Source: Timonella corticicola (GTDB taxonomy: Bacteria > Actinomycetota > Actinomycetes > Actinomycetales > Cellulomonadaceae). From it: DNA of 64,000 nucleotides. The notes beneath the pieces were generated by a model. It was not told the DNA's origin, searched no databases, and saw nothing but the letters and a program-made list of their open reading frames with translations. The stretch covers positions 248,001 through 312,000 of the forward strand of contig NZ_JBHUOP010000004.1 of assembly GCF_042683685.1 (NCBI RefSeq). The letters are read 5' to 3'. Every line of letters begins with the position of its first letter. Within the stretch, counting starts at the first letter, position 1. Both the position numbers and the translations under genes were made by a program. Below, one piece after another: positions 52,920 to 61,889 of this stretch.

Positions 52920-54425
52920 GTGAACACCACGAGCACCACCGGGCAGGTTACGGAGACCAAGCGATATCTCGACAGCGTCGAACAACTTGAGCACGCCCTT
53001 GAACTAGGTAAACGGTACCTGCCGATTGAACTACTCAAACAGGGACGTCAGGTTCTCATTGCCGCCCGCCAACGGCTCGAACTGGGCGTGGAACACACCA
53101 TCGTCGCGCTCGCAGGTGGCACCGGGTCGGGCAAGTCCTCAACCTTCAACGCCCTCGCGGGACTGGAATTCGCGGATGTGGGCGTTAAGCGTCCTACCAC
53201 CGTGCGTACGGCCGCGTGCACGTGGGATTCCGATGCTAGTGCTCTGTTGGACTGGATCGGCGTGGACAACGACCGCCGTATCTCCCGCGACACGGTGCTT
53301 GACGGCGACGACCAAAAGGCCCTCAAGGGGCTTATTCTGCTTGACCTGCCTGATCACGACTCCATCGCAGAGCACCATCGCGACATCGTGAACAAGGTGG
53401 TCCCACTCGTCGACGTTCTCATCTGGATCGTTGATCCCCAGAAATACGCGGATCACACGCTGCACGCCGACTATCTGCGCAAGATGGCTGACGCGCGTGC
53501 CTCGATGATCGTCGCGCTCAACCAGGTCGATACCGTCAAACCTGCTCAGCGCGATGAACTGCTGTGGGATGTCGCCAAACTGCTGAGCGAGGACGGCCTG
53601 GACGACGTTGAGGTCCGTCCGATTTCGGCGAAGACGGGTGAGGGGATCGCTGCACTGCGCGACGAGATTCGCATAGCGGTTGCGGGTCGTTCGATGGCAT
53701 CGCGCCGAATGGGCGATGAACTGCTGCGCCTGGCCCGGCTCGTCAATGATCAGGTGCCCGGTGGTGTGGTCACGGACCTGTCGGCATCACGGCGTTCTGA
53801 GGCGGACCGCTACCTTGTGGCCGCGGGTGTTCCCGCGCTGGCCGATGAGGTCAATGAGCGGACTGCACGTAACGCGAGTACGGGTGCGCCTCCCTCCGTT
53901 CAGGTTCCATCTGAGACCACGCTGTCGGGTCTGCGCAATAGATGGCTCGATCGACTGACAGACCCGATGCGCAGCCAGTGGGCCAAGCGTGTGCGGGAGA
54001 GGACCGGCAGCGTCGAGGAACTGAGTAACAGCCTGCGCTCTGCGTTAACGCAGGTTGAGGTGCCGTGGGGGCCGGTCCCTGGGGCTAGTGTGGTGCCAGC
54101 GGTTGTCAGTTTCGCGCTCGGGTTTGTGTGTGTCGTGGTTGGCATACTCGGGTTTGCCGGGGTGGTTGGCAATACTTCGTTCGGGCAGGTGCTGTTTGGT
54201 GCAGCGATTTTGTGTGGCCTGGGTGGTTATGCACTGCTGCGACGCCGGGTGACGCGCCTGCGTCACGCCGGGAGAGAACGGGCGGAGCAGGTGCGCGAGG
54301 ACGCCGCCGAGGCGGTGGGCAAGGTCATCGACGGGGTCCTGTTTGCCCCAGTGTCCGAGATTCTGGAAACCCACGACCGCATCTCAAAGATCGCTGACCA
54401 TGTGATTGGGCTGAACATCCGATAG
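52920..54425 (+). CDS. Dynamin-like (YfjP-type) GTPase, pair 1, member B, membrane-anchored
   Basis: 501 aa. G1 GGTGSGKSS (66-74), G2 KRPTT (90-94), G3 DLPDHDS (142-148) and G4 NQVD (201-204), with a G5-like SAKTGEGI, make a full GTPase domain. After a helical region, two hydrophobic segments at about 395-445 anchor the protein. A charged helical tail follows. CGGAGG lies before the GTG start. It sits 20 bases after member A. Its closest relative in the window is the 59428-61179 gene. Confidence 0.83.
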   Translation: MNTTSTTGQVTETKRYLDSVEQLEHALELGKRYLPIELLKQGRQVLIAARQRLELGVEHTIVALAGGTGSGKSSTFNALAGLEFADVGVKRPTTVRTAACTWDSDASALLDWIGVDNDRRISRDTVLDGDDQKALKGLILLDLPDHDSIAEHHRDIVNKVVPLVDVLIWIVDPQKYADHTLHADYLRKMADARASMIVALNQVDTVKPAQRDELLWDVAKLLSEDGLDDVEVRPISAKTGEGIAALRDEIRIAVAGRSMASRRMGDELLRLARLVNDQVPGGVVTDLSASRRSEADRYLVAAGVPALADEVNERTARNASTGAPPSVQVPSETTLSGLRNRWLDRLTDPMRSQWAKRVRERTGSVEELSNSLRSALTQVEVPWGPVPGASVVPAVVSFALGFVCVVVGILGFAGVVGNTSFGQVLFGAAILCGLGGYALLRRRVTRLRHAGRERAEQVREDAAEAVGKVIDGVLFAPVSEILETHDRISKIADHVIGLNIR

Positions 54426-54597
54426 GTTCTGCTTTTTGCGGCGAAATGGGTGCACGGTTCTGTTTCCCCAGGCTGATTGGCGACGATATACCTTGGGATC
54501 TCCACAGTTCCCTACGTTTGCGGGATGGTCGCGCTGCGAAATTCAGTACTCCTTGAGGGCGGCCGAGAGTCGGTCGCTTCACTTTCTAGGGAGCGCT

Positions 54598-55164
54598 ATG
54601 AGTCACGATTCCTCAATCACGATAGCCGGATACGTCGGATCGGAACCCCGGTTCTTCGAAGGCAACGGGGACACAACAGACTTCGTCAGTTTTCGCCTGG
54701 CAACAACCCGCAGTTACTTCAATCGCACCAAGAACACTTGGGTGGACAGCGAAACCATCTGGTTCACGGTCAAAGCGTGGCGCGGTTTGGCCAAGAACAT
54801 CAACGACTCGATCACCAAGGGCGATGCGGTTCTCGTGCACGGCGTGCTCGACACCCAAAAGTGGACGTCGCCGGACGGTACACCGCGAGAGGCACTCGTT
54901 ATCGAGGCTCAATCTCTTGGCCCGAACTTGGCCCGGGGAACCGCGAAGTTCCGTCCGCAACGGGCGGTCGCAGCGGAGCCAGTTCCGGAAAACGTCAATC
55001 TGACAACGGGTGAGATCACCGGGCCAGACCCGGCAACCGACGAGAAGTTCGAAAAGGTGGTCTCCTCGTTCAAACAGACCGGGCCGGGCGAGTACACGGC
55101 CACGGACGAGGACTCGCTCACAAACAGCGAAACCAATGAGCCGGAATCTGCACTCACCGCGTAG
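54598..55164 (+). CDS. ssb: Single-stranded DNA-binding protein (short-tip variant)
   Basis: 188 aa with an N-terminal OB fold: ITIAGYVGSEPRFFEGNGD, DFVSFRLATTRSYFNR, IWFTVKAWRGLAKNI and VLVHGVLDTQKW. The C-terminal half is disordered and acidic but ends NEPESALTA rather than the DDDIPF tip that recruits partner proteins. It is probably the accessory SSB (SsbB type), with the main ssb elsewhere near rpsF. ATG 54598 has AGGGAG four bases upstream. Confidence 0.87.
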   Translation: MSHDSSITIAGYVGSEPRFFEGNGDTTDFVSFRLATTRSYFNRTKNTWVDSETIWFTVKAWRGLAKNINDSITKGDAVLVHGVLDTQKWTSPDGTPREALVIEAQSLGPNLARGTAKFRPQRAVAAEPVPENVNLTTGEITGPDPATDEKFEKVVSSFKQTGPGEYTATDEDSLTNSETNEPESALTA

Positions 55165-55186
55165 TCTGGTGTGGTGAGTACAATGT

Positions 55187-55241
55187 TTCTTTGAGTGCCC
55201 GCCTATAAGTCACGATGATTTACGTGCGGGCGCTCAAAGAA
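55187..55241. terminator. Large hairpin between ssb and ettA
   Basis: TTCTTTGAGTGCCCGC pairs with GCGGGCGCTCAAAGAA (one G-T pair) around a 23-base loop. There is no T-run, so it may be a terminator, attenuator or another intergenic repeat. Confidence 0.5.
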
Positions 55242-55348
55242 CATGGGCGGCAGTTCACATGCGGCGGGCCGCACCCCCGGACAGGGGAGACATCTAGACC
55301 TCCGAGCACGCAGCTCGACACATGACAACAAGGCGGACAAAGAGCGAA

Positions 55349-57031
55349 GTGGCAGAGTACATCTACTCCATGTATAAGGCGCGTAAGGCGCACGGCGACA
55401 AGGTCATCCTCGATGACGTGTCACTGAACTTCCTTCCCGGGGCAAAGATCGGCGTCGTCGGCCCGAACGGTGCCGGTAAATCGACGATTCTGAAGATCAT
55501 GGCTGGGCTCGACACCCCATCCAACGGCGAGGCACGCCTCGCACCGGGCTACACGGTAGGCATCCTGCTCCAAGAACCCCCCTTGAACGAGGAGAAAACG
55601 GTTCTGGGCAATATCTACGAATCGGTTGCTGACACCAAGGCGAAGCTCGATCGATTCAACGAGATCTCCGAACTCATGGCAGACCCTGACGCAGACTTCG
55701 ACAAGCTCCTCGCAGAGATGGGTGAGCTTCAGGAGGCGCTTGACCACGCCAACGCCTGGGATCTCGACAACCAACTCGAGCAGGCAATGGACGCACTGCG
55801 CTGCCCACCTGCTGACGCCGACGTGACGGTTCTGTCCGGTGGTGAGCGTCGCCGCGTTGCCCTGTGTAAGCTCCTGCTTGAAAAGCCAGACCTGCTGCTG
55901 CTTGACGAGCCCACCAACCACCTCGATGCCGAGTCGGTGCTGTGGCTTGAACAGCACCTCGCGTCATACCCCGGCGCAATCCTGGCCGTCACCCACGACC
56001 GTTACTTCCTCGACCACGTGGCCGAGTGGATCTGTGAGGTTGACCGCGGACGTTTGTACCCATATGAGGGCAACTACTCGACCTACCTTGAGAAGAAGGG
56101 CGAACGCCTTAAGGTCCAAGGTAAGAAGGACGCAAAGCTCGCCAAGCGTCTAGCCGAGGAACTCGACTGGGTTCGCCAGAACGCCAAGGGTCGTCAGACA
56201 AAGTCCAAGGCTCGTCTGGCCCGCTATGAGGAGATGGCAGCCGAGGCGGAGCGCACTCGCAAACTGGACTTTGAAGAGATTCAGATTCCACCGGGGCCAC
56301 GCCTTGGAAGCATCGTCATTGAGGCGACCGATCTCAAGAAGGGCTTCGGCGATCGCGTTCTGATCGATGGCCTGTCGTTCTCCCTGCCACGCAACGGCAT
56401 CGTCGGTGTGATTGGTCCAAACGGTGTTGGTAAGACCACGCTCTTCAAGACCATCGTTGGCCTGGAGCCTCTCGACTCCGGTGATCTCAAGGTCGGTGAG
56501 ACTGTCAAGATCTCCTACGTGGACCAGTCCCGTGGCGGAATCGACCCGGACAAGACTTTGTGGGAGGTTGTCTCCGACGGCCTGGACTACATCAAGGTCG
56601 GCAACGTCGAGATGCCGTCGCGCGCATACATTGCGGCCTTCGGCTTCAAGGGCGCAGACCAGCAGAAGCCAGCCGGAGTCCTCTCCGGTGGTGAGCGTAA
56701 CCGTCTTAACCTGGCGCTGACCCTCAAGCAGGGTGGAAACCTTCTGCTTCTTGACGAGCCAACCAACGACCTCGATGTGGAAACCCTCGGATCGCTCGAA
56801 AACGCGCTCCTCGAGTTCCCCGGTTGTGCCGTTGTGGTCTCGCACGACCGTTGGTTCCTCGACCGAGTTGCCACCCACATCCTCGCGTATGAGGGCACCG
56901 AGGAAAACCCATCGAACTGGTACTGGTTCGAGGGTAACTTCGAGTCCTACGAGGCAAACAAGGTTGAACGTCTTGGTGCCGAGGCTGCACGCCCACACCG
57001 CGTGACGCACCGTAAACTCACCCGCGACTGA
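55349..57031 (+). CDS. ettA: Energy-dependent translational throttle EttA (ABC-F)
   Basis: 560 aa. Two ABC modules: Walker A GPNGAGKST and GPNGVGKTT, signatures LSGGERRR and LSGGERNR, Walker B LLLLDEPTNHLD and LLLLDEPTNDLD. The arm after GNIYESVADTKAK and the linker with WVRQNAKGRQTKSKARL are diagnostic of EttA, which gates 70S initiation complexes according to ADP/ATP. GTG 55349 (VAEYIYSMYKARKAHG) matches the family N-terminus; ATG 55322 adds nine non-conserved codons. A strong terminator follows. Confidence 0.94.
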   Translation: MAEYIYSMYKARKAHGDKVILDDVSLNFLPGAKIGVVGPNGAGKSTILKIMAGLDTPSNGEARLAPGYTVGILLQEPPLNEEKTVLGNIYESVADTKAKLDRFNEISELMADPDADFDKLLAEMGELQEALDHANAWDLDNQLEQAMDALRCPPADADVTVLSGGERRRVALCKLLLEKPDLLLLDEPTNHLDAESVLWLEQHLASYPGAILAVTHDRYFLDHVAEWICEVDRGRLYPYEGNYSTYLEKKGERLKVQGKKDAKLAKRLAEELDWVRQNAKGRQTKSKARLARYEEMAAEAERTRKLDFEEIQIPPGPRLGSIVIEATDLKKGFGDRVLIDGLSFSLPRNGIVGVIGPNGVGKTTLFKTIVGLEPLDSGDLKVGETVKISYVDQSRGGIDPDKTLWEVVSDGLDYIKVGNVEMPSRAYIAAFGFKGADQQKPAGVLSGGERNRLNLALTLKQGGNLLLLDEPTNDLDVETLGSLENALLEFPGCAVVVSHDRWFLDRVATHILAYEGTEENPSNWYWFEGNFESYEANKVERLGAEAARPHRVTHRKLTRD

Positions 57032-57044
57032 TACTCGCACTGAA

Positions 57045-57097
57045 CGCCCCTGCACGGTTACTGGGTCTTCACGGCCCACCGTGCAGGGGCGTTTTGT
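57045..57097 (+). terminator. Terminator of ettA
   Basis: CGCCCCTGCACGGT pairs with ACCGTGCAGGGGCG around a loop of about 19 bases, followed by TTTTGTC. Confidence 0.85.
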
Positions 57098-57132
57098 CAT
57101 GTCTGGAAACCAGTACGTTGGCGCAGCAGACT

Positions 57133-57199
57133 CGATGGGCTGAAAATGGTCCGGGTGCTGTGTTTTTGTGTGTGCCTTCGGACTCATTTCAGCCCATCG
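57133..57199. repeat. S-family inverted repeat, best copy
   Basis: The ends CGATGGGCTGAAA and its complement pair perfectly, followed by GGTCCG/CGGAC. The interior has GTTTTTGTGTGTGCCTTCGG. It lies between the ettA terminator and the second GTPase pair. Confidence 0.75.
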
Positions 57200-57322
57200 G
57201 ATGGAAAAGCCGGGCACCCCACCAGGATGTTGGATGGTCCAAAGGGCGAATCTTTCCTGAAATTCATATGCTGTTAGGCGGTTCGCGCAGCAAACTTGGC
57301 AGATATTACGGACAATTCTCAT

Positions 57323-59431
57323 ATGGTCTCGCCAGCGCACCCACCAACAGGTAGCCCACACTCGCCTCACCACGATGGGGATGCCGGGCACAGGCTTGGG
57401 GGTCTCGCCTCGGTGGCGAGTGAAGCGCGTCTGACGCTTGAGGATCTGGCGTTTCCACTGGAAACCGTTGACGCGAGCGCCGCCCGCACCATGCGCACGC
57501 AGGCGTTGCAGCACCTTGAGGACTATGTTCTGCCACGGCTGGACTCGGACCAGGCTCCATTGCTTGCAGTGATCGGCGGCTCGACCGGTGCCGGTAAGTC
57601 TACGCTCATCAACTCGCTGTTGCGCGAGCGTGTCTCCCTTCCCGGTGCGCTGCGCCCCACCACCCGCAACCCGGTGCTCGTGTACCACCCCGGTGATGAG
57701 GAGTGGTTCACGGGCGGACGTATCCTGCCGTCGTTCAGCCGCGAGAACGCACACCAGCCTCTGTCGCAGGAAGGTACCCCAGCGGGGAGCAACGCATCCC
57801 AGGAGATGAAGGAACTGAGGCTTGTGCCATCAAATCGGGTACCTCAGGGGCTTGCGTTCATTGATTCGCCAGATATCGACTCGATGGTCGATTCCAACCG
57901 GGCGCTTGCGCAGCAGCTTCTTGCCGCAGCGGACTTGTGGATCTTCCTGACCACCGCGGCCAGGTACGCTGATGCAGTGCCGTGGGATGCCCTGCGCACC
58001 GCGGCGGCACGGCAGACTGAACTGGCAGTTGTGATCGATCGGGTCGACCCCGGTTCTCTTGACGTGGTACCCCACCTACGCTCGATGCTCGACCGTCACG
58101 AGTTGGCTGAGGCGCCGTTGTTTGTGATCGAGGAACAGCCTCTGCGCGACGGTCTGCTCCCTGCGCATGCGACCGCCCACCTATCGCAGTGGCTCGCGTG
58201 GCTCATGCTTTCACCAGGTAGCCGTGACAGTGTGATCGCGGGAACCCGTCACGGAGCCATTGAAAGCCTGGCACGTACTATTGAACAACTTGCAGTGCAC
58301 GTGGAAACGCAGATCCGCGCCCGTGACACGCTCAGCGGTGCAGTACGTGATGCCTATGACAGGGCAGCGCGAAACATCGCGGAGGAGACCTCCAACGGTT
58401 CCCTCCTGCGCGGCGAAGTGCTCAGCCGTTGGCAGGATTACGTTGGCACCGGTGAATTCATGCGTGGCGTGGAGGAGAAGATCTCTGCGGCACGCGACAG
58501 GGTGTCGGCATACTTCAGGGGAAAGACGGCAGCGCCGAAGGTCCAACGGGCGGTGGGCGAATCCCTCTACGTGGTGATCAAGGACCAAACGGATCGTGCT
58601 GCGGAACAGGCGTTCCGTGCGTGGCACTCACATGTGGCGGGCGCGACGTACGCGAAAGATGCCAGCCTAGCCGTCTCGTCGGAAAGCCTCAAAGACAAAC
58701 TCTCCTACGAAATCCGCCAGTGGCAGGCGGCTGTGCTGACCCTGGTCAGCGAGAACGGCGCGCCGAAGCGCGCACGTGCGCGGCTGCTCGCATTTGGCAC
58801 CAATGGCCTGGGCGTTGCGCTCATGGTGGTCGTGTTTGCGGCGACGGGCGGATTAACCGGGGCGGAGATAGGAATTGCGGGAGGCACGGGAGTCCTCGCT
58901 CAGCGCCTCCTGGAATCGGTGTTTGGCGAGGACGCGGTACGTCGACTTGCAGCCGAGGCACAGCGTGACCTCACGGCGCGTATTGCGCGGGTACTCGACG
59001 CAGAACAGGAACGATACCTCAGTAACCTGCGGGAGTTGGACGGGCTGGATGTGTCCTCGGTGCGGCTACGCACCGCAGCGCGTTCGCTGCACGCAGCAAA
59101 TGCAGACCCGAGACATGCAGGTACGAACGCTTTGGAGGAGCCCTCAGCGGCAGTGGTGTTGGGTGAGCCGATTGGCGACGAGTTGGCAGGCATTGCACAA
59201 CCCGTCGCGTCGTCTGCGTGGTTCGGCGGTGACGTTGACCTCCTGCACGCAGTGGACGCGGACCGTGAGTTCTATGAGGGGGCAGTGCTCTATGGAAGCG
59301 CGGGAACCCGTGCCGGGACACCATCACCTGAAGCGGATGGCGCCACTGATCCGGCCGAGAGCGGGCGCAGGAGCGGCTGGTGGCGCAGAATACTGCCCCG
59401 GTCTCGACGCGGTGACAGGAGCGAACCGTGA
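57323..59431 (+). CDS. Dynamin-family GTPase, pair 2, member A
   Basis: About 702 aa. G1 is GGSTGAGKST, then LRPTT, G3 DSPDIDS and G4 reading DRVD. The segment ADLWIFLTTAARYADAVPW is closely similar to ADLWLFVTSAQRYGDALPW of the gene at 51292, so these are paralogues. Unlike that protein it has a hydrophobic stretch (about 500-545, GLGVALMVVVFAATGGLTG and on) and a 150-residue tail. ATG 57323 follows GACAAT by six bases; TTG 57296 is possible. It overlaps member B by four bases. Confidence 0.8.
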   Translation: MVSPAHPPTGSPHSPHHDGDAGHRLGGLASVASEARLTLEDLAFPLETVDASAARTMRTQALQHLEDYVLPRLDSDQAPLLAVIGGSTGAGKSTLINSLLRERVSLPGALRPTTRNPVLVYHPGDEEWFTGGRILPSFSRENAHQPLSQEGTPAGSNASQEMKELRLVPSNRVPQGLAFIDSPDIDSMVDSNRALAQQLLAAADLWIFLTTAARYADAVPWDALRTAAARQTELAVVIDRVDPGSLDVVPHLRSMLDRHELAEAPLFVIEEQPLRDGLLPAHATAHLSQWLAWLMLSPGSRDSVIAGTRHGAIESLARTIEQLAVHVETQIRARDTLSGAVRDAYDRAARNIAEETSNGSLLRGEVLSRWQDYVGTGEFMRGVEEKISAARDRVSAYFRGKTAAPKVQRAVGESLYVVIKDQTDRAAEQAFRAWHSHVAGATYAKDASLAVSSESLKDKLSYEIRQWQAAVLTLVSENGAPKRARARLLAFGTNGLGVALMVVVFAATGGLTGAEIGIAGGTGVLAQRLLESVFGEDAVRRLAAEAQRDLTARIARVLDAEQERYLSNLRELDGLDVSSVRLRTAARSLHAANADPRHAGTNALEEPSAAVVLGEPIGDELAGIAQPVASSAWFGGDVDLLHAVDADREFYEGAVLYGSAGTRAGTPSPEADGATDPAESGRRSGWWRRILPRSRRGDRSEP

Positions 59432-61179
59432 GCGTACGCACCTACGAGAACCGCGAAACCAAACGCCGCAACGCCGACGTCAAGATGAGAGTCGAGGCAC
59501 TCCACGAAGCCCTCGACACAGGTCGAAACTGGTTGCGCACGGAAACTGTGACACGTTGCGAAAAGCAGCTCGCAATCGCTCGTGGACGGCTGCGTCAGTC
59601 CCTCGATCACACGGTCATAGTGCTGGCAGGATCAACGGGTGCGGGTAAGACCTCGATCATCAACGCGCTTGCCGGACAGGAGCTTGGGCTTGCATCCCCA
59701 AAACGGCCGACTACGTCCCAGGCACTTGCGGCGGTCTGGGACTCAAGCGAGGAAGGGCGGGTGCAGGCCGGACAACTACTCGACTGGCTCGGGGTGGGAC
59801 AGCGGCATTATCTTGCGCAGAATGTTCCAGGTAAACGGCGAAAGGGCCAACTGCGGGCTGGACTGATCGTGGTGGACTTACCGGACTTCGACTCGGTCGT
59901 TGCCGAGCACCGCGTTCGCGCCGATCATTTGACGCAGCGCGCCGACCTCATCGTGTGGGTGACCGATCCGCAGAAATATGCTGATGCCATCTTCCATCAG
60001 GAATATCTGACCAGGTTCCGCGAGCACAGCGACATGCTTGTGGTGCTTAATCAAGCGGATCGACTTGATGCTCAGGCGAAGAACCAGTGCCTGGCCGACA
60101 TCAAGCGCCTGCTCGCCAAGGATGGCGTCATGGGCGCGACGGTTCTTGCACTGTCAACCAAGACCGGCGAGGGAATCTCAGAGTTGCAGGCGCTCCTCGA
60201 GATCGCTGCAACCAGACGGGCAGCTCAAGCGAACTCGCTCATCGCGGAACTGCGGGCCTGCGGACAGGTGATTGCCGATGAGTGTGGACACATGGCGACG
60301 CAGGAGAACACCGAGATATCGCAGGCTCACCTCGTCGACTCACTTGCCGACGCAGCCGGTGTTCCCGAGATCGCCGATGCCGCCTACCAATCGGCGCTGC
60401 GGCGTAGCCATATCGCGACAGGCTGGCCACTCACCGCGTGGATTGCCAGACTGCGTAGAGACCCGCTACGCCGGTTTGGGGTTGCGGGCAGGATCTGGCG
60501 TGCAGTGGGTAGTGGGAATGCTCGGCTGACCGAGAGCCACGCTGCTGGATCTTTAGGTACTACCGGACATTCCAGTGCTCCTCGTGAGATGGGCGAGAGC
60601 GAACTGCGTGTTGCGCGCACCTCCCGCGTGGTCACCGACCCGGCGCTGAGCGCTGGGGCGAGTCTCGCCGTACGCGAGTATGTTGAGGCGGCAACCTCGG
60701 GTGGGCCCCAGGACTGGGTGCTGGGGGTCAAGCAGAGGCTCGCAGATGTCGATCTTTCCGACGCACTCGACGCAGCCGTTGCGCATGCTCCCTCGGTTGC
60801 CTTCACCCGCCCGGCCTGGTGGACGATCGTGACCTGGTTGCACCGACTGCTCCTGCTCGTGTTCGTGGCGGGTGCGGCCTGGTTGACCTTCCTGGCCATC
60901 GCCGCCTACTTGCGCATCGAGGTCCCCAACGAGCCGCAGTGGATGGGATTCCCCATACCAACGCTCATGACGTTCGCCGGGTTACTGCTCGGGGTGTTGC
61001 TGGGACTCGTGTGTCGCCTGTTCTCGGTGCTCTACGCTCGCAAGACCGCGCGGCGTGTTCGTGACGGCCTCATTGAGGAGATCGATTCGGTTGCGCGCTC
61101 GCACATCGTGAAACCCGTCAAGCACGAGCGTGACCTACGTGAGGCGTGTGTGCTCGCAGCGCTCGTGGCTTCTCGGTAG
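59428..61179 (+). CDS. Dynamin-like (YfjP-type) GTPase, pair 2, member B, membrane-anchored
   Basis: 583 aa. G1 GSTGAGKTS, G2 KRPTT, G3 DLPDFDS and G4 NQAD. VWVTDPQKYADAIFHQEYL parallels IWIVDPQKYADHTLHADYL of the pair 1 partner. Two membrane segments at about 475-535 (HRLLLLVFVAGAAWLTFLA, TFAGLLLGVLLGLVCRLF) anchor it, followed by a short basic tail. The GTG start overlaps the stop of member A (GTGA). Presumed to form a heteromer with member A at the membrane. Confidence 0.83.
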   Translation: MSVRTYENRETKRRNADVKMRVEALHEALDTGRNWLRTETVTRCEKQLAIARGRLRQSLDHTVIVLAGSTGAGKTSIINALAGQELGLASPKRPTTSQALAAVWDSSEEGRVQAGQLLDWLGVGQRHYLAQNVPGKRRKGQLRAGLIVVDLPDFDSVVAEHRVRADHLTQRADLIVWVTDPQKYADAIFHQEYLTRFREHSDMLVVLNQADRLDAQAKNQCLADIKRLLAKDGVMGATVLALSTKTGEGISELQALLEIAATRRAAQANSLIAELRACGQVIADECGHMATQENTEISQAHLVDSLADAAGVPEIADAAYQSALRRSHIATGWPLTAWIARLRRDPLRRFGVAGRIWRAVGSGNARLTESHAAGSLGTTGHSSAPREMGESELRVARTSRVVTDPALSAGASLAVREYVEAATSGGPQDWVLGVKQRLADVDLSDALDAAVAHAPSVAFTRPAWWTIVTWLHRLLLLVFVAGAAWLTFLAIAAYLRIEVPNEPQWMGFPIPTLMTFAGLLLGVLLGLVCRLFSVLYARKTARRVRDGLIEEIDSVARSHIVKPVKHERDLREACVLAALVASR

Positions 61180-61189
61180 TCTTGGCGTC

Positions 61190-61741
61190 ATGAAGATTGA
61201 GGTTCCCGTACATCTGCGCTGGTCCGACATGGATGCCTATGGCCACGTCAACAACGTCGACATGATGCGTCTGCTGGAGATGGCGCGCATCGAGGCATTC
61301 TGGGCATCAGATGAATCCGAGGTTGAAGGGTCCGTGGCCGATGCGCACGGCAGCACGGTCTTGGCCGAGGGCTCGTCCGACACCACCGCATCCACGTCGC
61401 GGCCTAGCACCAAGATCATCGATGCCGGGGCCAGTGCTGCCACGTTCACGCTTGTTGCTCGTCACGAGATCGAATATCTTGCACCGCTGCGCTACCGCAG
61501 CGACCCCGTCATCGTGGAACTGTGGATCGGCCACATCGGCGGTGCCTCAATCGACATCTCCTACCGGATCCGGGATGACAGGCCGCGTGGCGGCACCACA
61601 TCTCACGTGTATGCAATCGCCTCAACAACCCTGGTCATGGTGGATCGGGAGACCGGGAACCCGCGGCGTATCACCGCAGCAGAACGTGAGGCCTGGCTTG
61701 ACTATGTGGATGAACCGGTCACGTTCCGCCATCGTCGCTGA
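61190..61741 (+). CDS. Hotdog-fold acyl-CoA thioesterase (4HBT/YbgC-like)
   Basis: 183 aa. The opening VHLRWSDMDAYGHVNNVDMMRLLEMARIEAF (shown here as WSDMDAYGHVNN and LLEMARIEAF) holds the catalytic Asp of the 4HBT family. EIEYLAPLRYRSDPVIVELW and the C-terminal ASTTLVMVDRET complete the hotdog. An insert of about 40 Ser/Thr-rich residues follows the first helix. ATG 61190 follows TAGTCT by seven bases (leaderless type). Substrate unknown. Confidence 0.85.
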   Translation: MKIEVPVHLRWSDMDAYGHVNNVDMMRLLEMARIEAFWASDESEVEGSVADAHGSTVLAEGSSDTTASTSRPSTKIIDAGASAATFTLVARHEIEYLAPLRYRSDPVIVELWIGHIGGASIDISYRIRDDRPRGGTTSHVYAIASTTLVMVDRETGNPRRITAAEREAWLDYVDEPVTFRHRR

Positions 61742-61860
61742 CTTTGCGATACGGGCGTGGCCCCTGGACGCTGACAAAGGCGGCATCACCGAGCGGTCAA
61801 CGCACGAATGATACCGCCAAAGGAACGGGCCACCCGCGTGCGTAAGCCGAATGCGGGTGG

Positions 61861-61889
61861 CCTGAAAATCGTCGTCAATCCAGCAAAAC
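61861..61889. repeat. T-family motif 3' of tesB
   Basis: AAAATCGTCGTCAATC at 61865-61880 follows a 10-bp hairpin (GGCCACCCGC..GCGGGTGGCC, 61829-61863), the usual companion of the motif. Confidence 0.45.

Noticed and set aside
56150..57754. Long minus-strand open frame opposite ettA and the start of the second GTPase pair
   Set aside because: It mirrors the codon pattern of ettA, has no ribosome site, no family motif, and crosses a terminator and a repeat.
59168..59185. T-like motif GATTGGCGACGAG inside the third GTPase gene
   Set aside because: It encodes ordinary residues (PIGDEL) within a well-supported CDS and has no companion hairpin; chance similarity is likely.
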